Assembly: GCF_018130145.1 (NCBI RefSeq)
Contig: NZ_JAFCMB010000001.1
Location: 434,001 to 498,000 of the forward strand
Reading direction: 5' to 3'
Length of the DNA: 64,000 bases
From: Bradyrhizobium sp. AUGA SZCCT0176
GTDB taxonomy: Bacteria > Pseudomonadota > Alphaproteobacteria > Rhizobiales > Xanthobacteraceae
The translations under genes were made by a program, and so were the position numbers. Numbering within the stretch: the first letter of the stretch is position 1; every line of letters begins with the position of its first letter. This document shows positions 1 through 9,319 of the stretch, piece by piece. Under the pieces are notes generated by a model that did not search any database, was not told where the DNA came from, and was given only the letters and a program-made list of their open reading frames with translations.

Positions 1-306
1 CGCCTCGTCATTGCCGGCCGTGCCGTCGGCCAGCAGCGGTGCGCCGGACATATAATGTTCCATGATGGCGCCGAGGATTGCCGGCTTGAGATGCTGCCAG
101 TCGCTGTCGTCCTTGGTCACGGTGACGAAATCGGCGCCGTAGAACACGCTTTTCACGCCCTGCACGTCGAACAGCCGTTCGGCCAGCGGCGAGCGGGAGG
201 CTGCTTCGCGGTTGGCGAATTCCATCGTGCCGGTGTCGAGCACGGTACGGCCCGGAATGAATTTCAGGGTGGCGGGGTTAGGGGTCGCTTCGGTCTGGAT
301 AAACAT
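1..306 (-). CDS. NifU-like (Nfu) Fe-S scaffold protein, partial
   Basis: N-terminal part of a NifU-family protein; the C-terminus lies beyond the left edge. It opens MFIQTEATPNPATLKFIPG, the typical start of the Nfu N-terminal domain, and runs through LFDVQGVKSVFYGADFVTVTK. The C-terminal NifU domain with the CXXC cluster ligands should follow outside the window. The family carries and delivers Fe-S clusters to apoproteins. The ATG is at 306-304, and the universal stress protein gene lies upstream in the same orientation. Family assignment rests on the N-terminal domain only. Confidence 0.9.
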   Translation of the reverse strand, partial: MFIQTEATPNPATLKFIPGRTVLDTGTMEFANREAASRSPLAERLFDVQGVKSVFYGADFVTVTKDDSDWQHLKPAILGAIMEHYMSGAPLLADGTAGNDEA

Positions 307-431
307 CTGATTTCTCCGGCGTCGCCGGTTCAAGGCCGGCGCGTGGGTTTCCCTTTAGCAGATGGCGACGGCCAACGCACGATCAAGGGGCGCAGGGCAG
401 CCCTTCCAAGCCCCTATTCCCTTAATTCCGC

Positions 432-926
432 TCAGGAAAGCGCGTCGATTTCGGCGTCCTTGAGGTCGCCGGAAACGATGGTGACCGGGATCGGGAACGA
501 GCCGGCGGCCTGTGCGATCAGGGCGATCAGCGGGCCGGGGCCTTCGGCGCCCGGATTGGCCGCCAGCACCAGCATCGAGATATCGACGTCCTTGTCGATC
601 ACGTCGAGGATCTGTTCGGTCGGATTGCCCTCGCGAATCACCCTCTCCGGCGTGATCGCGGCAATGCCGTTGGCGCGGCCGGAGGCGCGGTCGAGCGCCT
701 CATTGGCAGCGTCCTCGGCTTCGGCGCGCATGATGTCGGCGACCCCCAGCCATTGCTGGTTCTGGTCCTCGATCTCGATGATGCGCAGCATCACCACGCC
801 GCCGCCGACCCGGATCGCCCAGCGGCTGGCATAGTAAACCGCGCGGTCCCACTCCGCGGTGTCGTCAACGATGACAAGACATTTTGGCTTGTGACCCGTC
901 TCGTAGCTTCGTCGCTGGGTGGTCAT
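432..926 (-). CDS. Universal stress protein (UspA family)
   Basis: 164 residues from the chosen ATG at 926 (MTTQRRSYETG...). A longer frame reaches 1004, but its extra N-terminus is unlike the family. The alpha/beta nucleotide-binding fold is suggested by KCLVIVDDTAEWDRAVYYASRWA near the start, then VIREGNPTEQILDVI and a C-terminal glycine-rich stretch before PIPVTIVSG. Family members bind ATP or act as stress-linked regulators in the cytoplasm; the exact role is unknown. It lies between trpS and the nfu-type gene, all on the minus strand, with a palindromic repeat separating it from trpS. Confidence 0.85.
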   Translation of the reverse strand: MTTQRRSYETGHKPKCLVIVDDTAEWDRAVYYASRWAIRVGGGVVMLRIIEIEDQNQQWLGVADIMRAEAEDAANEALDRASGRANGIAAITPERVIREGNPTEQILDVIDKDVDISMLVLAANPGAEGPGPLIALIAQAAGSFPIPVTIVSGDLKDAEIDALS

Positions 927-1014
927 GCATGTCCCGGTGCTGCGCCAAACCGACGCATGCTGCCACGGCGCAGCCGTGTCAGACAAGCGCCGTCGCTGGT
1001 TCAAGCAGCGATGG

Positions 1015-1182
1015 AGAACTTACCCGCCCCTGGAGGGGGAGGGTCGACGCGAAGCGGCGGGGTGGGGTGACAGTCTCTCGTTTCGATCAGTGCCCGAGTT
1101 GAGAGACTGTCACCCCACCCCGTCTTGCATTTCGCGGCGCTCATGCAAGCCGACCCTCTCCCTCCAGGGGAGGGTGAAGACG
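1015..1182. repeat. Palindromic intergenic repeat (family A-like)
   Basis: Gene-free stretch between trpS and the usp gene made of nested inverted repeats. The outer arms read CCCCTGGAGGGGGAGGGTCG and its near-complement at about 1151-1175. The inner arms are GGGGTGGGGTGACAGTCTCTC and its complement around 1097-1125. The layout resembles the repeats at 29.8 and 52.2 kb (CCCTCTCCCC-type arms), though the core differs. It could act as a bidirectional transcription barrier; no function is shown. Confidence 0.7.
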
Positions 1183-2235
1183 TCAGCGCTTGCGGATGAA
1201 GCCGACGATGTCCTTGGCGGCCTTCATGGTTTCGGCGGCGATCGCCTCGGCGCGCTCGGCGCCGTCGATCAGGATCGAATCGACGTGGCCGGGGTCGGCG
1301 ACCAGCCGTTTCATTTCCGAGGCGATCGGCGCGAGTTTGGTGACGCAAAGTTCCACCAGCGCGTTTTTGAAGTTGGAGAACTGTCCGCCGCCGAACTCGG
1401 CCAGCACCTCGGCTTTGCTGCGGCCCGACAGCCCCGCATAGATGCCGACGAGATTGTCGGCCTCCGGGCGGCCTTCCAGCCCCTTTTCTTCCGACGGCAA
1501 TGGTTCCGGATCGGTCTTGGCCTTGCGGATCTTCGCCGCGATGGTCTCGGCGTCGTCGGTCAGATTGATCCGCGAATTATCCGATGAATCCGACTTCGAC
1601 ATTTTCTTGGTGCCGTCGCGCAGGCTCATCACCCGCGTCGCGGGCCCGGTGATCACGGGCTCCGGCAGCGGAAAGAACAATCCGTCGTTGAAGCCATGGC
1701 CGCGGATCGAGTCGCCGAAGTCGTTGTTGAACTTCTGCGCGATGTCGCGGGAGAGTTCGAGGTGCTGCTTCTGGTCCTCGCCGACCGGCACGTGGGTGGC
1801 GCGATAGACCAGAATGTCGGCGGCCATCAGCACCGGATAATCGTAAAGCCCGACCGAAGCCGCTTCGCGATCCTTGCCGGCCTTGTCCTTGAACTGCGTC
1901 ATGCGGTTGAGCCAGCCCATCCGCGCCACGCAATTGAAGATCCAGGCGAGCTCGGCATGACCGGTGACCTGGCTCTGGTTGAACACGATGTGCTTTTTCG
2001 GATCGATGCCGCTGGCGATAAAGGCCGCGGTCACCTCGCGGGTGCAGCGCGTCAGTTCGGCCGGACCGCCCCAGACGTCGATCCCTTGCGTGATCGCGTG
2101 CATGTCGACGACGCAATAGATGCAGTTGTGCGTTTCCTGCAGCTTCACGAAGTTGACGAACGCGCCGAGGTAATTGCCGAGATGCAGATTGCCCGTCGGC
2201 TGGACGCCTGAAAAAACCCGTTCAACCATGGCCAT
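1183..2235 (-). CDS. trpS: Tryptophanyl-tRNA synthetase
   Basis: 350 residues, usual length for bacterial TrpS. It is a class I aminoacyl-tRNA synthetase charging tRNA-Trp with tryptophan at the cost of ATP. The HIGH-type motif is GNLHLGNY (residues 15-22) in the context [18 protein letters not shown], and the KMSKS loop is intact at residues 211-215. ATG at 2235 is used, with AGGAAG about 7 nt upstream; a second ATG two codons later is possible. It follows murJ on the same strand after about 50 bp, so the two may be cotranscribed. Confidence 0.98.
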   Translation of the reverse strand: MAMVERVFSGVQPTGNLHLGNYLGAFVNFVKLQETHNCIYCVVDMHAITQGIDVWGGPAELTRCTREVTAAFIASGIDPKKHIVFNQSQVTGHAELAWIFNCVARMGWLNRMTQFKDKAGKDREAASVGLYDYPVLMAADILVYRATHVPVGEDQKQHLELSRDIAQKFNNDFGDSIRGHGFNDGLFFPLPEPVITGPATRVMSLRDGTKKMSKSDSSDNSRINLTDDAETIAAKIRKAKTDPEPLPSEEKGLEGRPEADNLVGIYAGLSGRSKAEVLAEFGGGQFSNFKNALVELCVTKLAPIASEMKRLVADPGHVDSILIDGAERAEAIAAETMKAAKDIVGFIRKR

Positions 2236-2288
2236 GGTAATGCTTCCTGCGAATTGTCGGTTTGGCGCGCTCGTTTGCCACGCAAGCC

Positions 2289-3848
2289 TTAGTCGCGCAA
2301 GTCGCTGACGTGGTTCTGCCGGATCGCCTTAACCGCTTGACGCCAGTCCGTGATGCCGAAAAGCCGCAGAAACAGGCCGTAAATCGCAATACCCGCGATA
2401 ATCAGGAGGAGCAGGATGATCGCCTGCACCAGGCCGTGGGCATCAGGCGCGAGGGCCGGCGTGAACCGCGTCGCCAGCCACAAGGCCGCGCCCATCGCCA
2501 GTGCAGCCGCGAGAATGCCGGGCAGCCGCCGCCGTGCGGCGGCGTCGATCGAAAATCCGAACGTTCCGCCGCCCCTTACGATCAAGCTGAAGGCCGTGCT
2601 CCAGGCCCCGATCGAGAGGCTGGCGGCGATACCGCCGGCGCCGAACCAACGGCCGAGCAGGAAGGAAAGGACGATGGCAAGGACGACGCCCCAAAGCGTC
2701 GCGAGTAGCGGCGTCAGCGTGTCCTCGCGCGCAAAGAACGCCGGCGACAGCGCTTTCACCAGCACATTGGCGGGCAGCCCCAGCGCCAGCCACATCAGCG
2801 CACGAGATGTCGCGGTGGTGTCTACTGCGGTGAAGGCGCCGTGTTCGAACAGCATGCGCACGACAGGCTCGCTCAGCACGATCAGCCCCAGCATCGCCGG
2901 CAGGGCCAGCCCGACCGCGAGTTCGAGGCCGCGCGATTCCGCATGCGCGACCGCGGCCTGATCGCCGCCGCGCAACGCGCGCGTCATTTCCGGAATCAGG
3001 ACCGTGCCCATGGCGACGCCGACAATGCCGAGCGGCAGCTCGACCAGGCGGTTGGCGAAATAGAGCCACGACACCGCCGAGGGCGATGACGATGCGACGA
3101 TCGCACCCGCGACCATCAATAATTGCGGCGTGCTGCTCGCGATCATGCCGGGGATCGCCTTGCCGAGAAAGTCGCGGATTTCCGCATCGAACGAGACCCG
3201 AAGCGGCGTTGCGATGTCACCGCCTCGCCGCAGCACCAGAACGGAAAGCTGCAGCAGGCCGGCGACGCCGACGGTGGCGGCGAGGATCTGTGCGGCGAGC
3301 ACCGCACCCGGCCGCGATGCCAGCAGCACGGCCATGACCGCGATCAACGCGATATTGAACAGCAGCGGCGAGAACGCGGTAAGTGCAAAGCGGCCTTGCG
3401 CGTTCAATAGCGACATCATCACGGTCACCGGCCCGGCAAAGGCGAGGTACGGCAGCATCAGGCGGGCATTGTCGACGGCGAGCTGCAGCGTCTGATGGCC
3501 AGAAAACCCCGGCGCCAGCGCCATGATCACCAATGGCATCAACAGTCCGAGCAGCAGGGTGGCGACGAACAAGGCGGCCGTGACGGTGCCGAGCACGCGG
3601 CCCGCATATGCGGCCGCCGCCACCGCGCCACTGGTCTCGCGCACGCGCAGCCACGCCGGCACCAGCGCCGCGTTCAGCCCGCCTTCGGAAAGCAGGCGCC
3701 TGATCACGTTGACCAGTTGAAAGGCCGCCAGGAACGCATCCGCGACAGCGCCGGCGCCGAGCAGCGCCGCGACCAGCGAGTCGCGCACGAATCCGAGCAG
3801 GCGCGAGGCCAGCGTTCCCGTCGACACCGTGAGGAAGGAGCGGATCAT
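2289..3848 (-). CDS. murJ: Lipid II flippase MurJ (MviN family)
   Basis: 519 residues with many hydrophobic segments, starting [31 protein letters not shown], characteristic of MurJ/MviN. The family flips lipid-linked peptidoglycan precursors across the inner membrane. The stretch [28 protein letters not shown] is the conserved TM2 region with the essential arginines. The length fits the family. The next gene downstream is trpS. Confidence 0.97.
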   Translation of the reverse strand: MIRSFLTVSTGTLASRLLGFVRDSLVAALLGAGAVADAFLAAFQLVNVIRRLLSEGGLNAALVPAWLRVRETSGAVAAAAYAGRVLGTVTAALFVATLLLGLLMPLVIMALAPGFSGHQTLQLAVDNARLMLPYLAFAGPVTVMMSLLNAQGRFALTAFSPLLFNIALIAVMAVLLASRPGAVLAAQILAATVGVAGLLQLSVLVLRRGGDIATPLRVSFDAEIRDFLGKAIPGMIASSTPQLLMVAGAIVASSSPSAVSWLYFANRLVELPLGIVGVAMGTVLIPEMTRALRGGDQAAVAHAESRGLELAVGLALPAMLGLIVLSEPVVRMLFEHGAFTAVDTTATSRALMWLALGLPANVLVKALSPAFFAREDTLTPLLATLWGVVLAIVLSFLLGRWFGAGGIAASLSIGAWSTAFSLIVRGGGTFGFSIDAAARRRLPGILAAALAMGAALWLATRFTPALAPDAHGLVQAIILLLLIIAGIAIYGLFLRLFGITDWRQAVKAIRQNHVSDLRD

Positions 3849-3926
3849 GACTGCTCTATAGCAGCGGTTTGCGGTGCTGGCGCTAGCCCCGGCGAACGAA
3901 ACAAAGCGGACCTGGCGATGCTGTCG

Positions 3927-5735
3927 CTAAAGTCCTGCCCTGGGCGATCGAAAGCTTTTCGGGCGGATCGCACGCGTGGTTTCGGCGGGGCTCTTTGCAG
4001 CCGCCTGCTGCAGCTCGCGTCGAAATTCATCGCGCTTCTCGTGAATGGAGGCAATCACCGGTCCGATCGCCTGCTCCAGTCCGATCAGCGCCGCCTCCGA
4101 CAGTTGCAGGCTGGCTTCGATGGTCTCGGGCACGGCGTCGGTCACGCCGATCTCGTAAAGGTGGCGTGCATGGTCGGCATCGCGGGCGCGCGAGACGATA
4201 ACGATATCCGCTCTCAGCGCGCGTACCTGCCGAACCACCTCGTCGATCGCGGCCTTCGCGGCTACCGTCACGATGACGGCTTTCGCGTCCATCAGTCCGC
4301 AGCTCTTCAAAAATTCCGGGTCAGTCGCGTCGCCGTAATAGACCTCGCGGCCGCTCCTGCGGTGGGTCGGGACCACATCGGCGTCGCTGTCGACGGCGAT
4401 GTAGGTGCAATTGTGCCGGCCCAGCAACGAGCAGACGACTTCGCCAACCCTTCCGTGCCCGACGACGATGGCGTGTCCGGTGCTTGCACTTGGTGCGACG
4501 CTGAGTTCCGGATCGAGCGCCTTGAGCTCGCGAAACTTCGGCGCCAGCCGCCGTGCGACCAGGGCCAGCACCGGAATCAGCGCCATCGTGATCGATGTCA
4601 CCGCCAGGGTGAAGCTCGACACATTGGCGCTGATCAGGCCGAGCGAGGTGGCAAGGCCGATGCCGACGAAGGCGAACTCGCCGCCGGGGCCCAGCAGCAG
4701 ACCGGTTTCGATCGCCGCATGCCAAGGCAGTCGAAAGGTCCGGGCGAGGCCGGCGAGCAGGATGGCTTTGATGCCGATCAGGCCGATGACGGAGGCAACG
4801 AGCCAGAATGGTTCGCGTGCGATTTCGCGCACATCGATATTCATGCCGACGGTAAAGAAAAAGAAGCCAAGCAGCAGTCCCTTGAAAGGGCCGATGGTTG
4901 TTTCGATGGCCTTGCGGAATTCCGTCTCGGCGAGCAGCAACCCCGCGATAAAGGCGCCCAGCGCCATGGAAAGCCCGGCCACGGCGGCGGCGACACCGGT
5001 CCCGATAATGACGAACAGGGTGGCCGCGACAAACAATTCACTGGCGCCGGTGGCGGCGACCAGCCGGAACAGCGGCCGCAGCAACAGACGTCCGAGGATG
5101 ACCATCGCGACAACGGCGACGGTGGCATTGACCAGCGCGAGGGCGAGGCTGGCCATGACCGAACTGCTCGAGCCTTTGCCCAGGATGGAGATGAAGACCA
5201 GGACCGGAATCACCGCGAGGTCCTGCGCCAGCAGAATGGCGAAGCTGGTTCGGCCTGCCGTGGTGCCAAGCCGGCCCTGGTTGGAAAGGACCTCGATGAC
5301 GATCGCGGTCGAGGATAACGCAAGGCAGGCGCCGAGGATGATCGATACGGCGGATGGGTTGCCGAAAAGGGCCGCGATGCCGGCGATTACGGCCGTCGTC
5401 AGGATGAACTGCAGGCTTCCGAGGCCGAACACCAGCCGGCGCATCGCCTTCAAACGTTCGTAGGTCAGCTCCAGGCCAATCAGAAAGAACAGGAAGACAA
5501 CGCCGAGTTCGGCGATGCCGGCCACGTTCTTGGCATCGACGACGGTAAGCCAGTACAAGAACGGGAGCGCGTGGATCAGCGAGCCCAGTCCGAGCGGGCC
5601 GAGCAGCGCGCCTGCGGCCAGAAAGCCGAGCACGGGGCTAAGCCCAAAGCGGCGCACCATGGGAACGACAATGCCGGCCGTCCCCAGCAAGACGAGCGCG
5701 TCGCTATAGGCATCGATGTTGAACTGCGCCGCCAC
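3927..5735 (-). CDS. Kef-type cation/proton antiporter with TrkA-N domain (CPA2)
   Basis: 602 residues. Residues about 10-390 form a multi-spanning CPA2 Na+/H+ or K+/H+ exchanger domain (for example LVVFGLGSLQF, LALSSTAIVIEVL, FAILLAQDLAVIPVL). About residues 415-530 form a cytoplasmic Rossmann TrkA-N (RCK) domain with the nucleotide motif GHGRVGEVV. Family members (KefB, YbaL) exchange potassium or sodium for protons under NAD(H) or glutathione control. GTG at 5735 is the start, with AGGGAGC about 8 nt upstream; the nearby ATG at 5739 is out of frame. The exported ion cannot be read from the sequence. Confidence 0.93.
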   Translation of the reverse strand: MAAQFNIDAYSDALVLLGTAGIVVPMVRRFGLSPVLGFLAAGALLGPLGLGSLIHALPFLYWLTVVDAKNVAGIAELGVVFLFFLIGLELTYERLKAMRRLVFGLGSLQFILTTAVIAGIAALFGNPSAVSIILGACLALSSTAIVIEVLSNQGRLGTTAGRTSFAILLAQDLAVIPVLVFISILGKGSSSSVMASLALALVNATVAVVAMVILGRLLLRPLFRLVAATGASELFVAATLFVIIGTGVAAAVAGLSMALGAFIAGLLLAETEFRKAIETTIGPFKGLLLGFFFFTVGMNIDVREIAREPFWLVASVIGLIGIKAILLAGLARTFRLPWHAAIETGLLLGPGGEFAFVGIGLATSLGLISANVSSFTLAVTSITMALIPVLALVARRLAPKFRELKALDPELSVAPSASTGHAIVVGHGRVGEVVCSLLGRHNCTYIAVDSDADVVPTHRRSGREVYYGDATDPEFLKSCGLMDAKAVIVTVAAKAAIDEVVRQVRALRADIVIVSRARDADHARHLYEIGVTDAVPETIEASLQLSEAALIGLEQAIGPVIASIHEKRDEFRRELQQAAAKSPAETTRAIRPKSFRSPRAGL

Positions 5736-6091
5736 TCATTGCTCCCTGCGCTGGTCCGATGCGCTCGCCGTACTGGATCAAATGGGGTGTGCATGTGCAA
5801 GCACCGGCGGGCGTGAAAGCCGGCGGCGATGGCGCTGGGGTCCGGCTTTGAGTCCGTTCGGCGCTTCCAAGCGGACGTCGGCCGGCCCATCTGAAGTTGT
5901 ATCGTTCGCGACCGGGTGGCTGACCTGATGACGATCCGGACACCGGTGTCCAACAGCATCGATCGTCTTGGGTCTGCCGGTTCCATGCAATCCAGCGCTA
6001 ACTCATTCGATGGCTGTCCGCCGGAGTGAGTGGTGCGCGCGGAAGCAATGGTGTTAGCCTCGCGGCGAAATGGCTCAGACCGGTGCAGGAT
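5736..6091. other. Intergenic region, divergent promoters
   Basis: 356 bp between the divergent Kef antiporter and RsbQ-like genes. No credible gene. Around 5871-5893 is the string GCGGACGTCGGCCGGCC followed by ATCTGAA, which recurs almost exactly at 8059-8085 downstream of the histidine kinase, so it is probably remnant repeat DNA. Promoters for both genes should lie here, but I see no clear -35/-10 pair. Confidence 0.5.
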
Positions 6092-6880
6092 ATGAGCGTC
6101 GTTGCGCGAAATAACGTCCGCGTCCGCGGGACGGGTGAGAAGGCGATGGTGTTCGCCCACGGTTTTGGCTGCGACCAGAACATGTGGCGGTTCGTGGAGC
6201 CGACGTTCGCCGGGGACTTCAAGACCGTGCTGTTCGATCACGTCGGCGCCGGCGGCTCCGACCTCAAGGCTTACGACAGATCGAAATATGCCACGCTTGC
6301 CGGTTATGCCGACGACGTCGTCGAGATCGGTCGCGAACTCGGCCTGAAGGATGCCGTCTTTGTCGGGCATTCCGTGAGCAGCATGATCGGCGCGCTGGCG
6401 GTGCAGAAGGCGCCCGGCATGTTTGGCAAGCTTGTCATGGTCGGGCCTTCCGCCCGGTACATCGACGATGACAATTACGTCGGCGGATTCAGCGAACAGC
6501 AGATCGAGGAGCTTCTGCAGTTTCTTGATTCCAACCACATGGGATGGTCGGCCCAGATGGCGCCGGCGATCATGGGCAATCCCGATCGCCCTGAACTCGG
6601 CGAAGAGCTGACCAACAGCTTTTGCCGAACCGATCCCGAAATCGCCAAGGCGTTCGCCCGCGTCACGTTCAAGTCGGACAATCGCGCCGATCTGGCCAAG
6701 ATCGATATTCCAACGCTGGTCTTACAATGCAGCGAGGACGTCATCGCCTCAAAGGAGGTTGGAGAGTTTGTTCACCGCGGAATTCCGGGCAGCGAACTCA
6801 TCATATTGGAGGCTACCGGGCATTGTCCCAATTTGAGCGCTCCTGATGAAGTGATCGCCGCCATGAAGACGTTCGTCTGA
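6092..6880 (+). CDS. RsbQ-like alpha/beta hydrolase
   Basis: 262 residues from ATG 6092. It closely follows Bacillus RsbQ as I recall it: VRGTGEKAMVFAHGFGCDQN, then VLFDHVGAGGSDLKAYD, FVGHSVSSMIG, and a C-terminal ATGHCPNLSAPDE. The catalytic triad is visible as Ser94 (GHSVS), Asp216 (CSEDVIA) and His244 (TGHCP). In Bacillus, RsbQ is a hydrolase needed by the PAS-domain phosphatase RsbP in energy-stress signalling; plant karrikin/strigolactone receptors share the fold. Here the next gene, 8 bp downstream, is a PAS histidine kinase, so the pair probably forms a small-molecule-triggered sensor. The natural ligand is unknown. Confidence 0.92.
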   Translation: MSVVARNNVRVRGTGEKAMVFAHGFGCDQNMWRFVEPTFAGDFKTVLFDHVGAGGSDLKAYDRSKYATLAGYADDVVEIGRELGLKDAVFVGHSVSSMIGALAVQKAPGMFGKLVMVGPSARYIDDDNYVGGFSEQQIEELLQFLDSNHMGWSAQMAPAIMGNPDRPELGEELTNSFCRTDPEIAKAFARVTFKSDNRADLAKIDIPTLVLQCSEDVIASKEVGEFVHRGIPGSELIILEATGHCPNLSAPDEVIAAMKTFV

Positions 6881-6888
6881 GCGGCGCG

Positions 6889-7992
6889 GTGGACAGTCGC
6901 CGCATCGACGATTTCCAGGACATGTTCGACAACGCGCCTTGCGGCTATGTCACGCTGCTGACCAATGGCCGTATCGCGCGGGTGAACCGGAAGCTTCTTG
7001 GCTGGACCGGCCACACACCAGATCAAATGATCGGCAAGCCGTTCTCTGGCTTCCTCAACATGGCGGGCCGCATCTACTACGAAACCCACATCGCGCCGCT
7101 GTTGCGGATGCAGGGCTTCTTCGACGGCTTCGCCATCGACATGGTGACCGCGGCCGGCGAGCATCTGCAGATGATTGCAAGCGCCACCGATGGCCGGGAC
7201 GCCGGCGGAAAAACTCTGTTCACGCGGATTGCCCTGATCAAGGCCGTCGATCGAAGACTATATGAGCGGGGACTTCTGGAAGCGCGCGACACGGCCGCGA
7301 TGGGCCTTGCGCGCGAGCGCGAGAATTCCGAATTGCGCGAACAGTTCATCGCGGTGCTGGGGCATGACCTCCGCAACCCGCTGGCGTCGATCAGCGCCGG
7401 CGCGCGCATTCTGGGACGGGATGCAACAACGGAAAAACAGCACCAGATCCTGGCGATGCTGGAGACCACCGTGATGCGGATGGCCGGGCTGATCGACAAC
7501 GTGCTGGATTTTGCGCGAGGCCGGCTCGGTGGCGGCATTATTCTGGACCGCAATGCCAACGCACCCGTGGAACGGATGCTGCATCAGGTGATCGACGAAC
7601 TGCGGCTGTCGTCGCCGGGACGCCAGATCGAAGCCGAGTATGCCATCGACGCTCCCGTGAATTGCGATCGAATCCGGATTGGACAGCTGGTTTCCAATCT
7701 GGTCGGAAACGCGCTCAGCCACGGCGCGACCAACGAACCGGTGCGCGTCCGCGCCGTGACGGAGGACGGGCTGTTCAAATTGTCGGTCGCCAATGGCGGG
7801 GAGCCAATACCCGAGGCCGCGATGGAGAAGTTGTTTGAGCCTTTCTTCCGCGGCGAGGTTCGCGCCAGCCGGCAGGGGCTTGGCCTTGGGCTCCACATCG
7901 CGTCGCAGATCGCAAAGGCGCACGAGGGTTCGCTTAACGTGACATCGACGGTTGAGGAAACCCGCTTCACCTTTGTCATGCCGCTGCGATAG
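6889..7992 (+). CDS. PAS-domain sensor histidine kinase
   Basis: 367 residues, GTG start only 8 bp after the RsbQ-like gene. An N-terminal PAS domain (about residues 8-120; MFDNAPCGYVTLLTNGRIARVN) is followed by a short coiled segment, HisKA with the phospho-acceptor His159 in FIAVLGHDLRNPLAS, and a HATPase domain. The HATPase N-box is LVSNLVGNALSHGA, with VANGGEPIPEAAMEKLFEPFFRG and a GLGLGLHIA G2 box. No transmembrane segment is seen, so it is cytoplasmic. No response regulator is adjacent. In Bacillus the matching PAS protein (RsbP) carries a PP2C phosphatase; here the output is a kinase. Confidence 0.92.
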   Translation: MDSRRIDDFQDMFDNAPCGYVTLLTNGRIARVNRKLLGWTGHTPDQMIGKPFSGFLNMAGRIYYETHIAPLLRMQGFFDGFAIDMVTAAGEHLQMIASATDGRDAGGKTLFTRIALIKAVDRRLYERGLLEARDTAAMGLARERENSELREQFIAVLGHDLRNPLASISAGARILGRDATTEKQHQILAMLETTVMRMAGLIDNVLDFARGRLGGGIILDRNANAPVERMLHQVIDELRLSSPGRQIEAEYAIDAPVNCDRIRIGQLVSNLVGNALSHGATNEPVRVRAVTEDGLFKLSVANGGEPIPEAAMEKLFEPFFRGEVRASRQGLGLGLHIASQIAKAHEGSLNVTSTVEETRFTFVMPLR

Positions 7993-8058
7993 CGCCCTCA
8001 TGGTGGCAAAGCGGACCTGGCGCGATGTCCGGCTTGTGTCGGTCCTGCGCGCGAGGCG

Positions 8059-8085
8059 GACGTCGGCCGGCCAATCTGAATCTAT
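8059..8085. repeat. Short repeat shared with 5871-5893
   Basis: GCGGACGTCGGCCGGCC plus AATCTGAA, nearly identical to the sequence upstream of the RsbQ-like gene. The two copies thus flank the rsbQ-kinase pair in direct orientation about 2.2 kb apart. The preceding AAAGCGGACCTGGCG also occurs near 3901. Probably a common dispersed genomic repeat rather than an element end. Confidence 0.5.
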
Positions 8086-8168
8086 CGATTCACGCCATTT
8101 ATGGGTTCACGCCTTGCGCCGGCCGTGATAGGCCCCGCCCTTCATGATGGCTGCAACAGGACGGTGAG

Positions 8169-9170
8169 ATGGCCGACGCAAAATATGACGTTCTCGGGAT
8201 CGGCAATGCGATTTTCGACGTGCTGGTGCAGACCGACGAGGCCTTTCTCGGCCGCCATGGCATGACCAAGGGCGGCATGGCGCTGATCGACGAGGCGCGC
8301 GCCACGGCGATCTACGCCGATATGGGCCCGGCCACCGAAATGTCCGGGGGCTCCGCCGCCAACACCATCGTCGGCATCGCCAATCTCGGCGCGCGCGCCG
8401 CCTATGTCGGCAAGGTTCGCGACGACCAGATCGGCGGCCTCTACACGCATGACATCCGCGCTGCCGGCGTCGCGTTCGAAACCAGGGCGGCAAGCGGCGG
8501 CCCCGCCACCGGCTGCTCCTACATCCTAGTGACGCCGGACGGCGAGCGCACCATGAACACCTATCTCGGCGCGGCGCAGGAACTGATGCCCGACGACATC
8601 GACGCGGCGCAAATCGAAGCCTCCAGCATCATCTATCTCGAAGGCTATCTCTGGGATCCGAAGAACGCCAAGGAAGCCTTCGTCAAGGCCGCGACCATCG
8701 CGCACGGCGCCGGCCGTCAGGTCGCGCTGACTTTGTCGGATTCGTTCTGCGTCGGCCGCTACCGCGACGAGTTTCTCGATCTGATGCGCAAGGGCACGGT
8801 CGATCTCGTGTTCGCCAACGAGGCCGAACTGCAATCCCTGTACGAGACCGCGGATTTCGACGTCGCGCTAAAACAGCTGCGCGCCGACACCAAACTCGGC
8901 ATCGTCACCCGCAGCGAGAAGGGCTGCGTCGTGGCGTCCAGCGACGGCGTCGTCGCGGTGCCGGCCTTCCCGATTCAAAAGCTCGTCGACACGACAGGCG
9001 CCGGCGATTTGTTCGCCGCCGGCTTCCTGTTCGGCCTCGTCCGTAACGCCGGCCATGAAAATTCCGGCCGCCTCGGCGCGCTCGCGGCGGCTGAAGTGAT
9101 CCAGCACATCGGGGCAAGGCCGCAGGTGTCGCTGAAGGAACTGGCGAAGAAGAATGGACTGCCGGTTTAG
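8169..9170 (+). CDS. PfkB-family carbohydrate kinase, adenosine kinase-like
   Basis: 333 residues. Typical PfkB/ribokinase features are YDVLGIGNAIFDVLVQTDE at the start, the substrate-site GGSAANTIVGIANLG, and the C-terminal signature DTTGAGDLFAAGFLFG with the catalytic Asp. The wording of the N-terminus matches proteins annotated as adenosine kinase in rhizobia, which phosphorylate adenosine to AMP in purine salvage. Substrate is inferred from resemblance only. Transcribed alone; the convergent retron reverse transcriptase ends 150 bp away. Confidence 0.9.
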   Translation: MADAKYDVLGIGNAIFDVLVQTDEAFLGRHGMTKGGMALIDEARATAIYADMGPATEMSGGSAANTIVGIANLGARAAYVGKVRDDQIGGLYTHDIRAAGVAFETRAASGGPATGCSYILVTPDGERTMNTYLGAAQELMPDDIDAAQIEASSIIYLEGYLWDPKNAKEAFVKAATIAHGAGRQVALTLSDSFCVGRYRDEFLDLMRKGTVDLVFANEAELQSLYETADFDVALKQLRADTKLGIVTRSEKGCVVASSDGVVAVPAFPIQKLVDTTGAGDLFAAGFLFGLVRNAGHENSGRLGALAAAEVIQHIGARPQVSLKELAKKNGLPV

Positions 9171-9198
9171 GGGCGAGAGAGGGGTCAACCTCTCACCT

Positions 9199-9236
9199 CG
9201 TCATGCCCTGGGCTTGACCCGGGCATCCACGTCTTG
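9199..9236. repeat. Palindromic repeat (family B)
   Basis: TCATGCCCTGGGCTTGACCCGGGCATCCACGTC-type palindrome between the convergent kinase and retron genes. A related double copy is at 46156-46236. The hairpin could end transcription from both sides, but there is no long T-run. Confidence 0.65.
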
Positions 9237-9319
9237 ATCCAACAATCCTGCGTCGTGAAACCCAGATATCGCGAGCACTTTGGGCGTTAGCTCTATCCTC
9301 TGTTGGCTCAGCTCCCCGG

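Noticed and set aside
3495..5318. 607-codon plus-strand frame opposite murJ and the Kef antiporter
   Set aside because: Low-complexity Arg/Gln/Asp text, antisense to two conserved membrane-protein genes.
5871..8085. Direct repeats flanking the rsbQ-kinase pair as ends of a mobile element
   Set aside because: Only about 25 bp, with related strings also near 3.9 kb, and no integrase or transposase; more likely ordinary dispersed repeat DNA.
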